Positions 1-8,265 of a stretch of DNA of 64,000 nucleotides are shown here, piece by piece (position 1 is the first letter of the stretch; each line of letters starts with the position of its first letter). The DNA is from Ancylobacter novellus (lineage in GTDB: Bacteria; Pseudomonadota; Alphaproteobacteria; Rhizobiales; Xanthobacteraceae), in the NCBI GenBank assembly GCA_003241485.1, contig QFQD01000017.1, positions 101,597 through 165,596 on the forward strand, in the 5' to 3' direction. Under the pieces are notes generated by a model. The model had not been told where the DNA came from, did no database searches, and worked only from the letters and a program-made list of their open reading frames with translations. The position numbers were made by a program, and so were the translations under genes.

Positions 1-638
1 TCCGTGGCCCGAACGGCGCCGCCGCGCGCGTGGCGGCCCAGCACAGCCAGGACTACAGCGCCTGGTACAGCCACATCCCCGGCCTCAAGGTGGTGGCGCC
101 CTACACCGCCGCCGACGCCAAGGGCCTGCTGAAGTCCGCCATCCGCGATCCGAACCCGATCATCTTCCTTGAGAACGAGATCCTGTACGGTCATTCCTCG
201 CCGGTGCCGAAGCTCGACGACTACACCGTGCCGATCGGCAAGGCGAAGATCGCCCGGCCCGGCAAGGACGTCACGCTGGTCGCCTGGTCCATCGGCATGA
301 ACTACGCTCTGAAGGCGGCCGAGGAACTCGCCAAGCTCGGCATCGAGGCGGAGGTCATCGACCTGCGCACCATCCGTCCGCTCGACATCGAGACCATTCT
401 CGCCTCGGTTCGCAAGACCGGCCGCGCGGTGACGGTGGAAGAGGGCTGGCCGCAGTCCGGCGTCGGTGCCGAGATCGTCGCCCAGCTGGTCGAGAAGGCG
501 TTCGACTATCTCGATGCGCCTGTGCTGCGGGTGACCGGCAAGGACGTGCCGATGCCCTACGCCGCCAATCTCGAAAAGCTTGCGCTGCCGTCGGTGCAGG
601 ACGTCATCGACGCCGCCCGGGCGGTTACCTATCGCTGA
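1..638 (+). CDS. pdhB: Pyruvate dehydrogenase E1 component, beta subunit (C-terminal part; 5' end outside window)
   Basis: E1 decarboxylates pyruvate with thiamine diphosphate and passes the acetyl group to the lipoyl arm of E2. The frame is already open at base 3 (RGPNGAAARVAAQHSQD...), so the gene starts upstream and about 211 residues are visible. The rest of the pyrimidine-binding domain is followed by the transketolase C-terminal domain over roughly the last 130 residues (GKDVTLVAWSIGMNYALKAA; EEGWPQSGVGAEI). The internal GTG at base 30 is not the real start. The stop lies 14 nt before pdhC, so the three pdh genes read as one operon. Alphaproteobacterial E1 beta usually carries an N-terminal lipoyl domain; that part cannot be seen here. 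Confidence 0.94.
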   Translation, partial: RGPNGAAARVAAQHSQDYSAWYSHIPGLKVVAPYTAADAKGLLKSAIRDPNPIIFLENEILYGHSSPVPKLDDYTVPIGKAKIARPGKDVTLVAWSIGMNYALKAAEELAKLGIEAEVIDLRTIRPLDIETILASVRKTGRAVTVEEGWPQSGVGAEIVAQLVEKAFDYLDAPVLRVTGKDVPMPYAANLEKLALPSVQDVIDAARAVTYR

Positions 639-652
639 GGCCGGAGGACGCC

Positions 653-2020
653 ATGCCCATCGACATCCTGATGCCGGCCCTGTCTCCGACCATGGAGAAG
701 GGCAATCTCGCCAAATGGCTGAAGAAGGAAGGCGACAAGGTCGCCCCCGGTGACGTCATCGCCGAAATCGAGACCGATAAGGCCACGATGGAGGTCGAGG
801 CGATCGACGAGGGCGTGCTCGCCAGGATCGTCGTGCCGGAAGGCTCCGCCGACGTTCCGGTGAACCAGCTCATCGCCGTGCTCGCCACCGAGGGCGAAGA
901 CGCCAAGGCGATTGCCGCGGGCGGCGCTGCGGCGCCTGCCAAGGCAGAAGCGGCCAAGGCCGAGGCTCCGAAAGCGGCAGAAGCCGCGCCCGCCGCGGCG
1001 CCGGCTCCCGCTCCTGTCACCCCTGCTCCCGTGCCGGCCGTTGCCGCGCCTTCCGCCTCCGGCACCCGCGTGTTCGCCTCGCCGCTCGCCCGCCGTCTGG
1101 CGAAGGAAAAGGGCGTCGACCTCGGCGCGGTGAAGGGCTCCGGCCCGCATGGCCGCGTCATTGCCGCCGACGTGGCCTCGGCGACGCCGGGTGCTGCCAA
1201 GCCGGCCGCTGCGGCGGCCGCACCGGCTCCCGCGCCCGTGGCGGCGCCGGCCGCAGCCGCTCCGGTGTCGAACAGCGCCCTGCTTGAGCAGGTGAAGGCC
1301 TATTACGAGCCGGGCTCCTATGAGGAAGTGCCGCTCGACGGCATGCGGCGCGTCATCGCCCAGCGCATGACCGAGGCGCGGCAGACGGTGCCGACCTTCT
1401 ACCTCACCGTCGACTGCGACATGGACGCGCTGCTGAAGCTCCGCGAGGAGCTGAACAAGGCCGCGCCGGAGAAGGACGGCAAGCCGGCCTACAAGCTTTC
1501 GGTGAACGACTTCGTCATCAAGGCCTATGCGCTGGCCTTCCAGCAAGTGCCGGACGCCAACCAGGTGTGGGGCGGGGATCGCTACCTGAAGCTGAAGCAC
1601 TCTGACATCGGCGTCGCCGTGGCGATCGATGGCGGTAAGGGCCTGCTGACCCCGATCATCCGCAAGGCCGAGACCAAGACGCTCTCCGCGATCTCCAACG
1701 AGACCCGCGATTTCGCCGCGCGTGCCCGCAACAAGAAGCTGATGCCGCACGAATATCAGGGCGGATCGTCGGCGATTTCAAACCTCGGAATGTTTGGAAT
1801 CAAAGACTTCACGGCGATTATTAATCCTCCGCATGCGACGATCCTGGCGGTCGGCACCAGCGAACAGCGGGCCGTCGTGCGCAAGGGCGAGCTGGCCATT
1901 GCCACCCAGATGACGGTGACGATCTCCTGCGATCACCGGGTGATGGACGGCGCGATGGGCGCCCAGCTCATCGGCGCCTTCAAGCAGATCATCGAAAAGC
2001 CGATGTCGATGCTGGTCTGA
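653..2020 (+). CDS. pdhC: Dihydrolipoamide acetyltransferase (E2) of pyruvate dehydrogenase
   Basis: E2 core of the pyruvate dehydrogenase complex, transferring acetyl groups from lipoyl-lysine to CoA. The 455 residues show one N-terminal lipoyl domain (about 1-80) with the lipoylated Lys43 in the ETDKATMEV motif. An Ala/Pro-rich linker follows, then a peripheral subunit-binding domain (about 138-175), a second Ala/Pro linker, and the catalytic domain from about 220 to the end. The active-site motif DHRVMDG starts at Asp427, with His428 and Asp432 as the expected catalytic pair. The ATG follows a GGAGGA-like ribosome site. It sits 14 nt after pdhB and 9 nt before lpdA. The lipoate needed here is made by lipA downstream. 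Confidence 0.97.
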   Translation: MPIDILMPALSPTMEKGNLAKWLKKEGDKVAPGDVIAEIETDKATMEVEAIDEGVLARIVVPEGSADVPVNQLIAVLATEGEDAKAIAAGGAAAPAKAEAAKAEAPKAAEAAPAAAPAPAPVTPAPVPAVAAPSASGTRVFASPLARRLAKEKGVDLGAVKGSGPHGRVIAADVASATPGAAKPAAAAAAPAPAPVAAPAAAAPVSNSALLEQVKAYYEPGSYEEVPLDGMRRVIAQRMTEARQTVPTFYLTVDCDMDALLKLREELNKAAPEKDGKPAYKLSVNDFVIKAYALAFQQVPDANQVWGGDRYLKLKHSDIGVAVAIDGGKGLLTPIIRKAETKTLSAISNETRDFAARARNKKLMPHEYQGGSSAISNLGMFGIKDFTAIINPPHATILAVGTSEQRAVVRKGELAIATQMTVTISCDHRVMDGAMGAQLIGAFKQIIEKPMSMLV

Positions 2021-2029
2021 GGAACGATC

Positions 2030-3448
2030 ATGGCGAACAACTACGACGTCCTCTTCATCGGCTCGGGCCCCGGCGGCTATGTCGGTGCCATCCGCGCCGC
2101 GCAGCTTGGCCTCAAGGTCGGCGTGGTGGAGCGCTCCTATGTCGGCGGCATCTGCCCGAACTGGGGATGCATCCCGGCCAAGGCGCTGCTGCGCTCGGCC
2201 GAGATCTTCCACTATATCGAGCATGCCAAGGACTATGGCCTCGTTGCCGAGAAGTTCGGTGTCGACATTGCCGGCGTGGTGAAGCGCTCGCGCGGCATCG
2301 CCGCGCAGATGAGCAACGGCGTCGGCTTCCTGCTCAAGAAGAACAAGGTCGACGTGATCTGGGGTCAGGCGACCCTCACGGCGCCCGGCAAGGTGACCGT
2401 CGCGGCCTCCGCCGAGCCGGCGCCCAAGGGTGCGCTCCCGGCCGGCGAGTACACGGCCAAGAACATCGTGGTCGCCACTGGCGCGCGCCCGCGCGCGCTG
2501 CCCGGCATCGAGCCGGACAAGAAGCTCATCTGGACCTATTTCGAGGCGCTTGCCCCGGCCAGCGTGCCGAAGTCGCTGCTCATCATGGGCTCGGGCGCCA
2601 TCGGCGTCGAGTTCGCGAGCTTCTACAAGGCGATGGGCTCGGACGTGACCATCGTCGAGCTGCTGCCGCAGATTCTCCCCGTCGAAGACGAGGAAATCGC
2701 CGAGCACGCGAAGAAGCGCTTCGAGAAGCAGGGCATCAAGATCCTCACCGGTGCCAAGGTCTCCAAGGTGGTGAAGGGCGCTGACAGCGTCACCGCCACC
2801 GTCGAGACGTCGGACGGCAAGGTGCAGACCCTCACCGCCGACCGGCTGATCTCGGCCGTGGGCGTGGTTGGCAATATCGAGAATCTCGGCCTTGAGAAGC
2901 TCGGCGTGAAGACCGATCGCGGTTGCGTGGTGATCGACGGGCTGTGCCGCACCAATGTGCCGGGGATCTGGGCCATCGGCGATGTCGCCGGCCCGCCCAT
3001 GCTGGCGCACAAGGCCGAGCATGAAGGCGTGATCGCGGCGGAAGCCATCGCCGGCAAGCATGCCCACCCGATGGACAAGCTAATGATTCCCGGCTGCACC
3101 TACTGCATGCCGCAGGTCGCCTCGGTCGGCCTCACCGAGAAGCGGGCGAAGGAAGCCGGCTACGAGATCAAGGTCGGCCGCTTCCCCTTCATCGGCAATG
3201 GCAAGGCGGTCGCGCTCGGCGAATCCGAAGGGCTGGTCAAGACCATCTTCGATGCCAAGACCGGCCAGCTGCTCGGCGCGCATCTCGTTGGCGCGGAAGT
3301 GACGGAGCTGATCCAGGGCTTCGTGCTGGCGATGAACCTCGAGACGACGGAAGAAGAGCTTATCAACGCCGTCTTCCCGCATCCGACGGTTTCTGAGACG
3401 ATGCATGAGAGCGTGCTCGCCGCCTATGGGCGCGCGATTCACATCTGA
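2030..3448 (+). CDS. lpdA: Dihydrolipoyl dehydrogenase (E3)
   Basis: FAD- and NAD-dependent flavoprotein that reoxidises the dihydrolipoyl arm of E2. The 472 residues start with the FAD-binding glycine motif GSGPGGYVGA. The redox disulfide Cys42-Cys47 follows in GGICPNWGCIPAKALL, then an NAD-binding Rossmann motif (MGSGAIGVEFASFY) and a C-terminal dimerisation domain ending with the His451/Glu456 catalytic dyad (HPTVSE). The CPNWGC form of the active site is common in alphaproteobacterial pdh-linked enzymes. It is the third gene of the pdh operon. Confidence 0.97.
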   Translation: MANNYDVLFIGSGPGGYVGAIRAAQLGLKVGVVERSYVGGICPNWGCIPAKALLRSAEIFHYIEHAKDYGLVAEKFGVDIAGVVKRSRGIAAQMSNGVGFLLKKNKVDVIWGQATLTAPGKVTVAASAEPAPKGALPAGEYTAKNIVVATGARPRALPGIEPDKKLIWTYFEALAPASVPKSLLIMGSGAIGVEFASFYKAMGSDVTIVELLPQILPVEDEEIAEHAKKRFEKQGIKILTGAKVSKVVKGADSVTATVETSDGKVQTLTADRLISAVGVVGNIENLGLEKLGVKTDRGCVVIDGLCRTNVPGIWAIGDVAGPPMLAHKAEHEGVIAAEAIAGKHAHPMDKLMIPGCTYCMPQVASVGLTEKRAKEAGYEIKVGRFPFIGNGKAVALGESEGLVKTIFDAKTGQLLGAHLVGAEVTELIQGFVLAMNLETTEEELINAVFPHPTVSETMHESVLAAYGRAIHI

Positions 3449-3485
3449 GGCGGACCCGGGGTCCGCGGGGGGCAGGAGCCTTAAG

Positions 3486-3764
3486 ATGGACGGACAGGTC
3501 TATTCCGCGCTGAACGAGCCGGGCGTCGGCTGGTTCACGATGATTATCATCGGCCTTCTCGCCGGCTGGATCGCCGAGCGGGTGACGGAGAGCGACCACG
3601 GGCTCTTCACCAACCTGCTGGTGGGCCTCATCGGCGCGTTCGTCGGCAAGTATCTCGCGGAATGGGCGGCGATCCCGGTGTTCGGCTTCTTCCGCACGCT
3701 TATCGCCGCCGCCGTCGGCGCGGTCCTCGTCCTGTTCCTGTGGCGCAAGGTGCGGGGGCGCTAG
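3486..3764 (+). CDS. GlsB/YeaQ/YmgE-family small membrane protein
   Basis: A 92-residue inner-membrane protein with three hydrophobic stretches (about 17-33, 43-60 and 67-86) rich in glycine: MIIIGLLAGWIAERV, NLLVGLIGAFVGKYL, and FGFFRTLIAAAVGAVLVL. This pattern matches the transglycosylase-associated/GlsB family of small stress-related membrane proteins, whose biochemical role is unknown. I chose the ATG at 3486, shortly after a GGGGGCAGGAG-type site, rather than in-frame starts inside the end of lpdA. It stands 37 nt after lpdA and may be co-transcribed. No function in lipoate or pyruvate metabolism is implied. Confidence 0.8.
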   Translation: MDGQVYSALNEPGVGWFTMIIIGLLAGWIAERVTESDHGLFTNLLVGLIGAFVGKYLAEWAAIPVFGFFRTLIAAAVGAVLVLFLWRKVRGR

Positions 3765-3895
3765 CCTTCCCTGCTATTGGGAAAAGCGACCGGCCATGCG
3801 CTCCGCAAGGGGCGGGTGTGTTGCGGATCCCCTTTCATCGCGGCGCGCGAGCGCTTAACTGAAGGGCAGCCGTTCCGGCGAGCGATGGAAAGCGA

Positions 3896-4882
3896 ATGGT
3901 CGTCGTTCTGAACACCCTGAACCGCGCGTTGGAGAAGCCCCGTCACCCGGAAAAGGTGAAGCGGGCCGAGACGCCCGTGCTGAAGAAGCCGGACTGGATC
4001 CGCGTGCGCGCGCCCGGCACGCCCGGCTGGCAGGAGACGGCCAACATCGTGCGCGCCAATGGCCTCGTCACGGTGTGCGAGGAGGCGAGCTGCCCGAATA
4101 TCGGGGAGTGCTGGCAGAAGAAGCACGCCACCTTCATGATCATGGGCGACACCTGTACGCGGGCCTGCGCCTTCTGCAATGTGCGCACCGGCATGCCGGG
4201 CGCGCTCGATCAGGACGAGCCGCAGAAGGTGGCGGACGCCGTCGCCAAGCTCGGGTTGGAGCACGTCGTTGTCACCTCGGTCGACCGCGACGACCTTGAC
4301 GATGGCGGCGCCGAGCATTTCGCCCGCACCATCCGCGCGATCCGCGCCACCAGCCCGTCGACGACGATCGAAATCCTCACGCCCGATTTCCTGCGCAAGG
4401 ACGGGGCGCTGGAAGTGGTGGTCGAGGCGCGGCCGGACGTGTTCAACCACAATCTCGAATGCGTGCCTTCGCTGTATCTCAAGGTTCGGCCCGGCGCGCG
4501 CTACTTCCATTCGCTGCGCCTGCTGCAGCGGGTGAAGGAGCTGGACCCGTCGATCTTCACCAAGTCCGGCATCATGGTCGGGCTGGGCGAGGTGAGGAAC
4601 GAGGTGCTGCAGCTGATGGACGATCTGCGCTCCGCCGATATCGACTTCATGACCATCGGCCAGTACCTGCAGCCGACCCGCAAGCACCACCCGGTGATGT
4701 CGTTCGTCACGCCGGAGGACTTCAAGTCCTATGAGGCGATCGCCTATGCCAAGGGCTTCCTCATGGTGTCGTCGAGCCCGCTGACGCGCTCCTCGCACCA
4801 TGCTGGCGAGGATTTCGCAAGGCTGCGCGCGGCGCGCGGGGCCAAGCTCGGCGCGGCCGGCGCCCTGTCCGCTTCCGCCTGA
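3896..4882 (+). CDS. lipA: Lipoyl synthase (radical SAM)
   Basis: Inserts two sulfur atoms into protein-bound octanoyl groups to make lipoyl cofactor for PDH and related complexes. Both iron-sulfur clusters are visible in the 328 residues. The auxiliary cluster motif CEEASCPNIGEC has Cys61, Cys66 and Cys72; the radical-SAM motif CTRACAFC has Cys87, Cys91 and Cys94. The C-terminal RSSHHAGE sequence carries the conserved RSS. A 131-nt gap separates it from the preceding small membrane gene, so it may have its own promoter. It is 2 nt from the next gene. Its place beside pdhC and lpdA fits its role. Confidence 0.97.
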   Translation: MVVVLNTLNRALEKPRHPEKVKRAETPVLKKPDWIRVRAPGTPGWQETANIVRANGLVTVCEEASCPNIGECWQKKHATFMIMGDTCTRACAFCNVRTGMPGALDQDEPQKVADAVAKLGLEHVVVTSVDRDDLDDGGAEHFARTIRAIRATSPSTTIEILTPDFLRKDGALEVVVEARPDVFNHNLECVPSLYLKVRPGARYFHSLRLLQRVKELDPSIFTKSGIMVGLGEVRNEVLQLMDDLRSADIDFMTIGQYLQPTRKHHPVMSFVTPEDFKSYEAIAYAKGFLMVSSSPLTRSSHHAGEDFARLRAARGAKLGAAGALSASA

Positions 4883-4884
4883 CG

Positions 4885-5355
4885 ATGCCGTCCTTCCGCA
4901 ACAAGCGCCATGTCCGCCATTCCGCGGTCGACATGTTCGATCTGGTGGCGGATGTCGAGCGCTACCCTGAATTCGTGCCGCTGTGCGAGAGCCTGAAGGT
5001 GCGCCGGCGCGTGGCGAGCGGGGAGGGCGTCGAGATCCTCGTCGCCGATATGAGCGTCGCCTACAAGATGTTCCGCGAGAGCTTCACCAGCCGGGTGACG
5101 CTCGACCGCCCGCGCCTCGCCATCACGGTGGAGTATCTCGACGGACCGTTCAGCCGGCTCGAGAATCGCTGGACCTTCAAGCCCGAGGGCGAACGGGCCA
5201 GCGAGGTCGAATTCTACATTTCCTATGATTTCCGCTCGCGCACGCTGGGCCTGCTGATGGGCACGATGTTCGATGCCGCGTTCCGGCGCTTTGCGGAGGC
5301 GTTTGAGGTTCGCGCCGACCAGGTCTATGGCCGTCAGGACGCGATCGGCTCCTGA
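4885..5355 (+). CDS. RatA/Coq10-type START-domain (SRPBCC) protein
   Basis: A 156-residue single-domain protein of the polyketide cyclase/START fold, related to mitochondrial Coq10 and E. coli RatA. Family hallmarks are the N-terminal RHSAVDMFDLVADVERYPEF helix and loop and the ENRWTF strand. Coq10 proteins bind ubiquinone and support respiration; RatA has been proposed to affect ribosome assembly, so the exact role here is open. It starts 2 nt after lipA and is surely co-transcribed. Its 3' end overlaps the convergent cinA gene by 22 nt. Confidence 0.88.
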   Translation: MPSFRNKRHVRHSAVDMFDLVADVERYPEFVPLCESLKVRRRVASGEGVEILVADMSVAYKMFRESFTSRVTLDRPRLAITVEYLDGPFSRLENRWTFKPEGERASEVEFYISYDFRSRTLGLLMGTMFDAAFRRFAEAFEVRADQVYGRQDAIGS

Positions 5356-5849
5356 GCGGCCAGTTCGGCCAGCATGGCGAGCGCGGTGAGCACCGAGAGC
5401 CGGCGCACGCCCGCGCGGTCTTGACCGGCAAACACCTCGCGTCGGCCGATAATCCGGCCGCCCGCCGTGCCGGCGGCAAAATGCACCAGGCCGACCGGCT
5501 TTGACGCGGAGCCGCCGCCGGGACCGGCAATGCCCGTGACGGAGACTCCGAGCGAGGTGCGGGCGACCCGCAGCAGGCCCGTCACCATTTCACGCGCTGT
5601 CTCCTCGCTCACCGCGCCATGGGCGTCGAGCGTCGCGCCGGAGACGCCCAGCAACTCTTGCTTGGCGGCATTGGAGTAGGTGACGAAGCCGCGGTCCAAC
5701 ACGTCGGAGGAGCCGGCTATGTCCGTCAACGCGCCTGCAACGAGGCCGCCGGTGCAGGATTCTGCCGTCGAGATCGTCAGCCGCCGTGCCCGGCAGAGAT
5801 CGAGCACGCGGATAGCCTCGAGGTCGATGGCGTCCTGAGCGTCGCTCAT
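5334..5849 (-). CDS. CinA-family nicotinamide-nucleotide amidohydrolase (PncC-like)
   Basis: The 171-residue stand-alone CinA C-terminal domain, which in characterised members deamidates NMN to nicotinic acid mononucleotide in pyridine nucleotide recycling. The family signature TISTAESCTGGLVAGALTDI lies near residue 25, followed by GFVTYSNAAKQELLGV and the SVTGIAGPGGG motif. The N-terminal MoCF-like half found in long CinA proteins is absent. I chose the ATG at 5849 (MSDAQDAIDL), which leaves 17 nt to ispDF and makes the pair an operon. The 3' end overlaps the facing START-domain gene. Confidence 0.92.
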   Translation of the reverse strand: MSDAQDAIDLEAIRVLDLCRARRLTISTAESCTGGLVAGALTDIAGSSDVLDRGFVTYSNAAKQELLGVSGATLDAHGAVSEETAREMVTGLLRVARTSLGVSVTGIAGPGGGSASKPVGLVHFAAGTAGGRIIGRREVFAGQDRAGVRRLSVLTALAMLAELAAQEPIAS

Positions 5850-5866
5850 GCGGCGTCCTTTCGTGC

Positions 5867-7045
5867 TCAGTCGATCCAGGGCAAGCGGACGGTGGCGGCC
5901 GCGAGCGCCGCGATGCCCTCGCGCCGCCCGGTGAAGCCGAGGCGCTCGCTTGTGGTCGCCTTCACGCTCACCCGCGCTGTCGAGATACCGACAATCGCGG
6001 CGATCCTCTCGCGCATGGCCTCGCGATGCGGGCCGATCTTCGGCGCCTCGCAGATCACCGTCGTGTCGAGATGCGCGATGCGCCCGCCCGCCGCGCGCAC
6101 CAGCGCTGCGGCATGGGCGAGGAACTGGTCGGAGGCGGCGCCCTTCCATTGTGGATCGGAGGGCGGAAAATGGTGGCCGATATCCGCGCTGCCAATGGTG
6201 CCGAGCAGCGCGTCGGTCATTGCATGCAGCACGACGTCCGCATCCGAATGGCCAGTGAGGCCGAATTCGTGCGGGACGCGCACGCCGCCCAGCATGACAT
6301 GGTCGCCGGGCGCGAAGGCGTGCACGTCGAAGCCGGTGGAGGTGCGGACATCCATGAGTTCGGCGGCGGCGTTGCGTTCGGCGGTCACGAAATCCTCGGG
6401 CGTGGTGAGCTTCACATTGGCGGGGTCGCCGGCAAAACTGGCGACGGGATGTCCGGCCGCCTCGGCGACGGCAGCGTCGTCGGTCAGGTCATCCCGGCCA
6501 ATCTGCCCGCGATGGGCGGCAAGGATGAGGTCGAACCGGAAGGACTGCGGCGTCTGCACGCTGCGCAGGCCGTCGCGGCTCGGGCCTCCGGCGAGGAAGC
6601 CGGGTTCCGGAACGGCCTTGATGGTGTCGACCAGCGCGAGTGCCGGGACGGCGGCGCCATGGCGCTGAGCGGTGGCGATGGCGTCACTGATGAGGCGAGC
6701 CGAGACGAAGGGCCGGGCGGCGTCGTGGATCAGCACGAGGTCCGGCGGATCGTCTGCCAGCGCTTCCAGTCCGGCGCGGACGGAAGCCTGTCGGGTGGCG
6801 CCGCCCGCCACCGGCGTGAGAATCCCCGGCAGTTCCCGGGCCGATTCGGCGCAGAGCGCGGCATGATCGGGGTGGATGACGGGAAGCACGCGCCGGATGC
6901 CTTCATGCGTGGCAAAGCGTTCCAGCGTGCGCCTCAGCACAGTCTGTCCGCCGATATGGCGGTATTGCTTGGGCATGCCTTCGCCCGCTCTTTGGCCGCT
7001 GCCTGCCGCGACCACGATCACGTCCGTTCGCATTGCCGTCTGCAT
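5867..7045 (-). CDS. ispDF: Bifunctional IspD/IspF enzyme of the MEP isoprenoid pathway
   Basis: A natural fusion of CDP-ME synthase (IspD, about residues 1-220) and MEcPP synthase (IspF, about 235-392), two steps of the non-mevalonate isoprenoid pathway. IspD shows the nucleotide-binding loop VAAGSGQRAGEGMPKQY and the LIHDAARPFVS motif. IspF starts at RTSTGFDVHAF, with the metal-binding D.H, and has GHSDADVVLHAMTDALLG. The fused form is common in alphaproteobacteria. The start is taken as the ATG at 7045 (MQTAMRTDVIVVAAG); 7033 is an alternative. It is divergent from dusB and upstream of cinA. Confidence 0.96.
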   Translation of the reverse strand: MQTAMRTDVIVVAAGSGQRAGEGMPKQYRHIGGQTVLRRTLERFATHEGIRRVLPVIHPDHAALCAESARELPGILTPVAGGATRQASVRAGLEALADDPPDLVLIHDAARPFVSARLISDAIATAQRHGAAVPALALVDTIKAVPEPGFLAGGPSRDGLRSVQTPQSFRFDLILAAHRGQIGRDDLTDDAAVAEAAGHPVASFAGDPANVKLTTPEDFVTAERNAAAELMDVRTSTGFDVHAFAPGDHVMLGGVRVPHEFGLTGHSDADVVLHAMTDALLGTIGSADIGHHFPPSDPQWKGAASDQFLAHAAALVRAAGGRIAHLDTTVICEAPKIGPHREAMRERIAAIVGISTARVSVKATTSERLGFTGRREGIAALAAATVRLPWID

Positions 7046-7156
7046 CCGTCCTGTCCGCTGATCGCCGGTTGACCAGCGCCCGCTTGCTCCACGCGCCGGT
7101 TTAGCGCAAAAGCGCAGGGGGATTGCAAAAGTTTTGACATTGCTCATGCGAGAGGG

Positions 7157-7184
7157 TTGATGACAGGCGCGCCGTGGCTATTAT
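7157..7184 (+). promoter_or_regulatory. Candidate sigma-70 promoter for the dusB-ntrBC run
   Basis: TTGATG (7157-7162) and TATTAT (7179-7184) are separated by 16 nt in the 188-nt divergent region between ispDF and dusB, about 50 nt before the dusB start. The match is reasonable but not perfect, and transcription start data are lacking. Confidence 0.4.
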
Positions 7185-7233
7185 GTAGGCACAGCCGTGT
7201 CGGCTCAATTCCTGTGCACCGAGTGATCAAGGC

Positions 7234-8265
7234 TTGATCCTTTCCGCTTCAGCAAACGCCAGCCTCCAGATCGGCGACGTCTCGACGCCCAACAGCGTCC
7301 TGCTCGCGCCGATGGCCGGGATCACCGATGCGCCGCTGCGTCGCATGGCGCTGCGCTATGGCGCGGGTCTCGTTGTGTCCGAAATGGTTGCCTCCGACGC
7401 TCTGGCCTTCGGGCACGAGGAGACCGTGCTGCGGGCGGAAGGCGAGGGTGTGGCCATTCACGCGGTGCAGCTCGCCGGCAACCAGCCCGGCTCGATGGCC
7501 CGTGCGGCGCAGATCGCCGAGAGTGCCGGCGCCGCTATCATCGACATCAATATGGGCTGCCCCGCCAAGCGCGTGACGACGGGCCTGGCTGGCTCTGCCC
7601 TGCTGCGCGACCTCGACCTGGCGACATCGATCATTGCGGCGGTAGTCGGCGCGGTGAAGGTTCCGGTGACGCTGAAGACCCGCCTCGGCTGGGACGACGC
7701 CGCGCTGGTTGCGCCTGAACTCGCGCGCCGTGCGGAACAGCTCGGCGTGCGGCTCATCACCATTCACGGCCGCACGCGCTGCCAGTTCTACACCGGGCGC
7801 GCCGACTGGGCGGCGATCCGGCAGGTCAAGGCGGCGGTGTCCATTCCTCTCATCGCGAACGGCGATCTCGTTGACGCCGGCGACGCGCCCGCCATGCTGG
7901 CGGCGTCCGGTGCCGATGGCCTGATGATCGGGCGCGGTGCGCAGGGGCGCCCGTGGTTTCCCGGACAGGTGGCGGAACGGCTGCGCACCGGACGCACCCC
8001 GGCGGACCCGCCGCTCGCCGAGCAACGTGACGTGCTGCTGGAACTCTATGATGGTTGGCTGGCCCATTACGGGCGGGAGCTTGGCGTGCGCTGCGCGCGC
8101 AAGCATATCGGCTGGGCTCTCGCCGCAGCGGCGGCCTCCACCAATCGCCTGCCGGAGGCGGCGCATGGCTGGCGCCGGCGCCTGCTCACCGTCGACGAGC
8201 CTGCCCGTGTCATGGCGGGCATTCGTGATGCCTTTGACGACCTTGCATGGAGTGCCGCGGCATGA
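7234..8265 (+). CDS. dusB: tRNA-dihydrouridine synthase (DusB/NifR3 type)
   Basis: FMN- and NADPH-dependent enzyme that reduces uridine to dihydrouridine in tRNA. The 343 residues form the TIM-barrel domain with LLAPMAGITDAPLR near the N-terminus, the catalytic-cysteine motif DINMGCPAKRV, and FMN phosphate contacts in IANGDLVDAGDA and GLMIGRGAQGRPW. A C-terminal helical domain ends the protein. The start is a TTG at 7234; no ATG fits better before the conserved barrel. Its stop overlaps the ntrB start as ATGA (8262-8265). This dus-ntrBC arrangement is classical; the gene was first named nifR3 in this context. Confidence 0.94.
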   Translation: MILSASANASLQIGDVSTPNSVLLAPMAGITDAPLRRMALRYGAGLVVSEMVASDALAFGHEETVLRAEGEGVAIHAVQLAGNQPGSMARAAQIAESAGAAIIDINMGCPAKRVTTGLAGSALLRDLDLATSIIAAVVGAVKVPVTLKTRLGWDDAALVAPELARRAEQLGVRLITIHGRTRCQFYTGRADWAAIRQVKAAVSIPLIANGDLVDAGDAPAMLAASGADGLMIGRGAQGRPWFPGQVAERLRTGRTPADPPLAEQRDVLLELYDGWLAHYGRELGVRCARKHIGWALAAAAASTNRLPEAAHGWRRRLLTVDEPARVMAGIRDAFDDLAWSAAA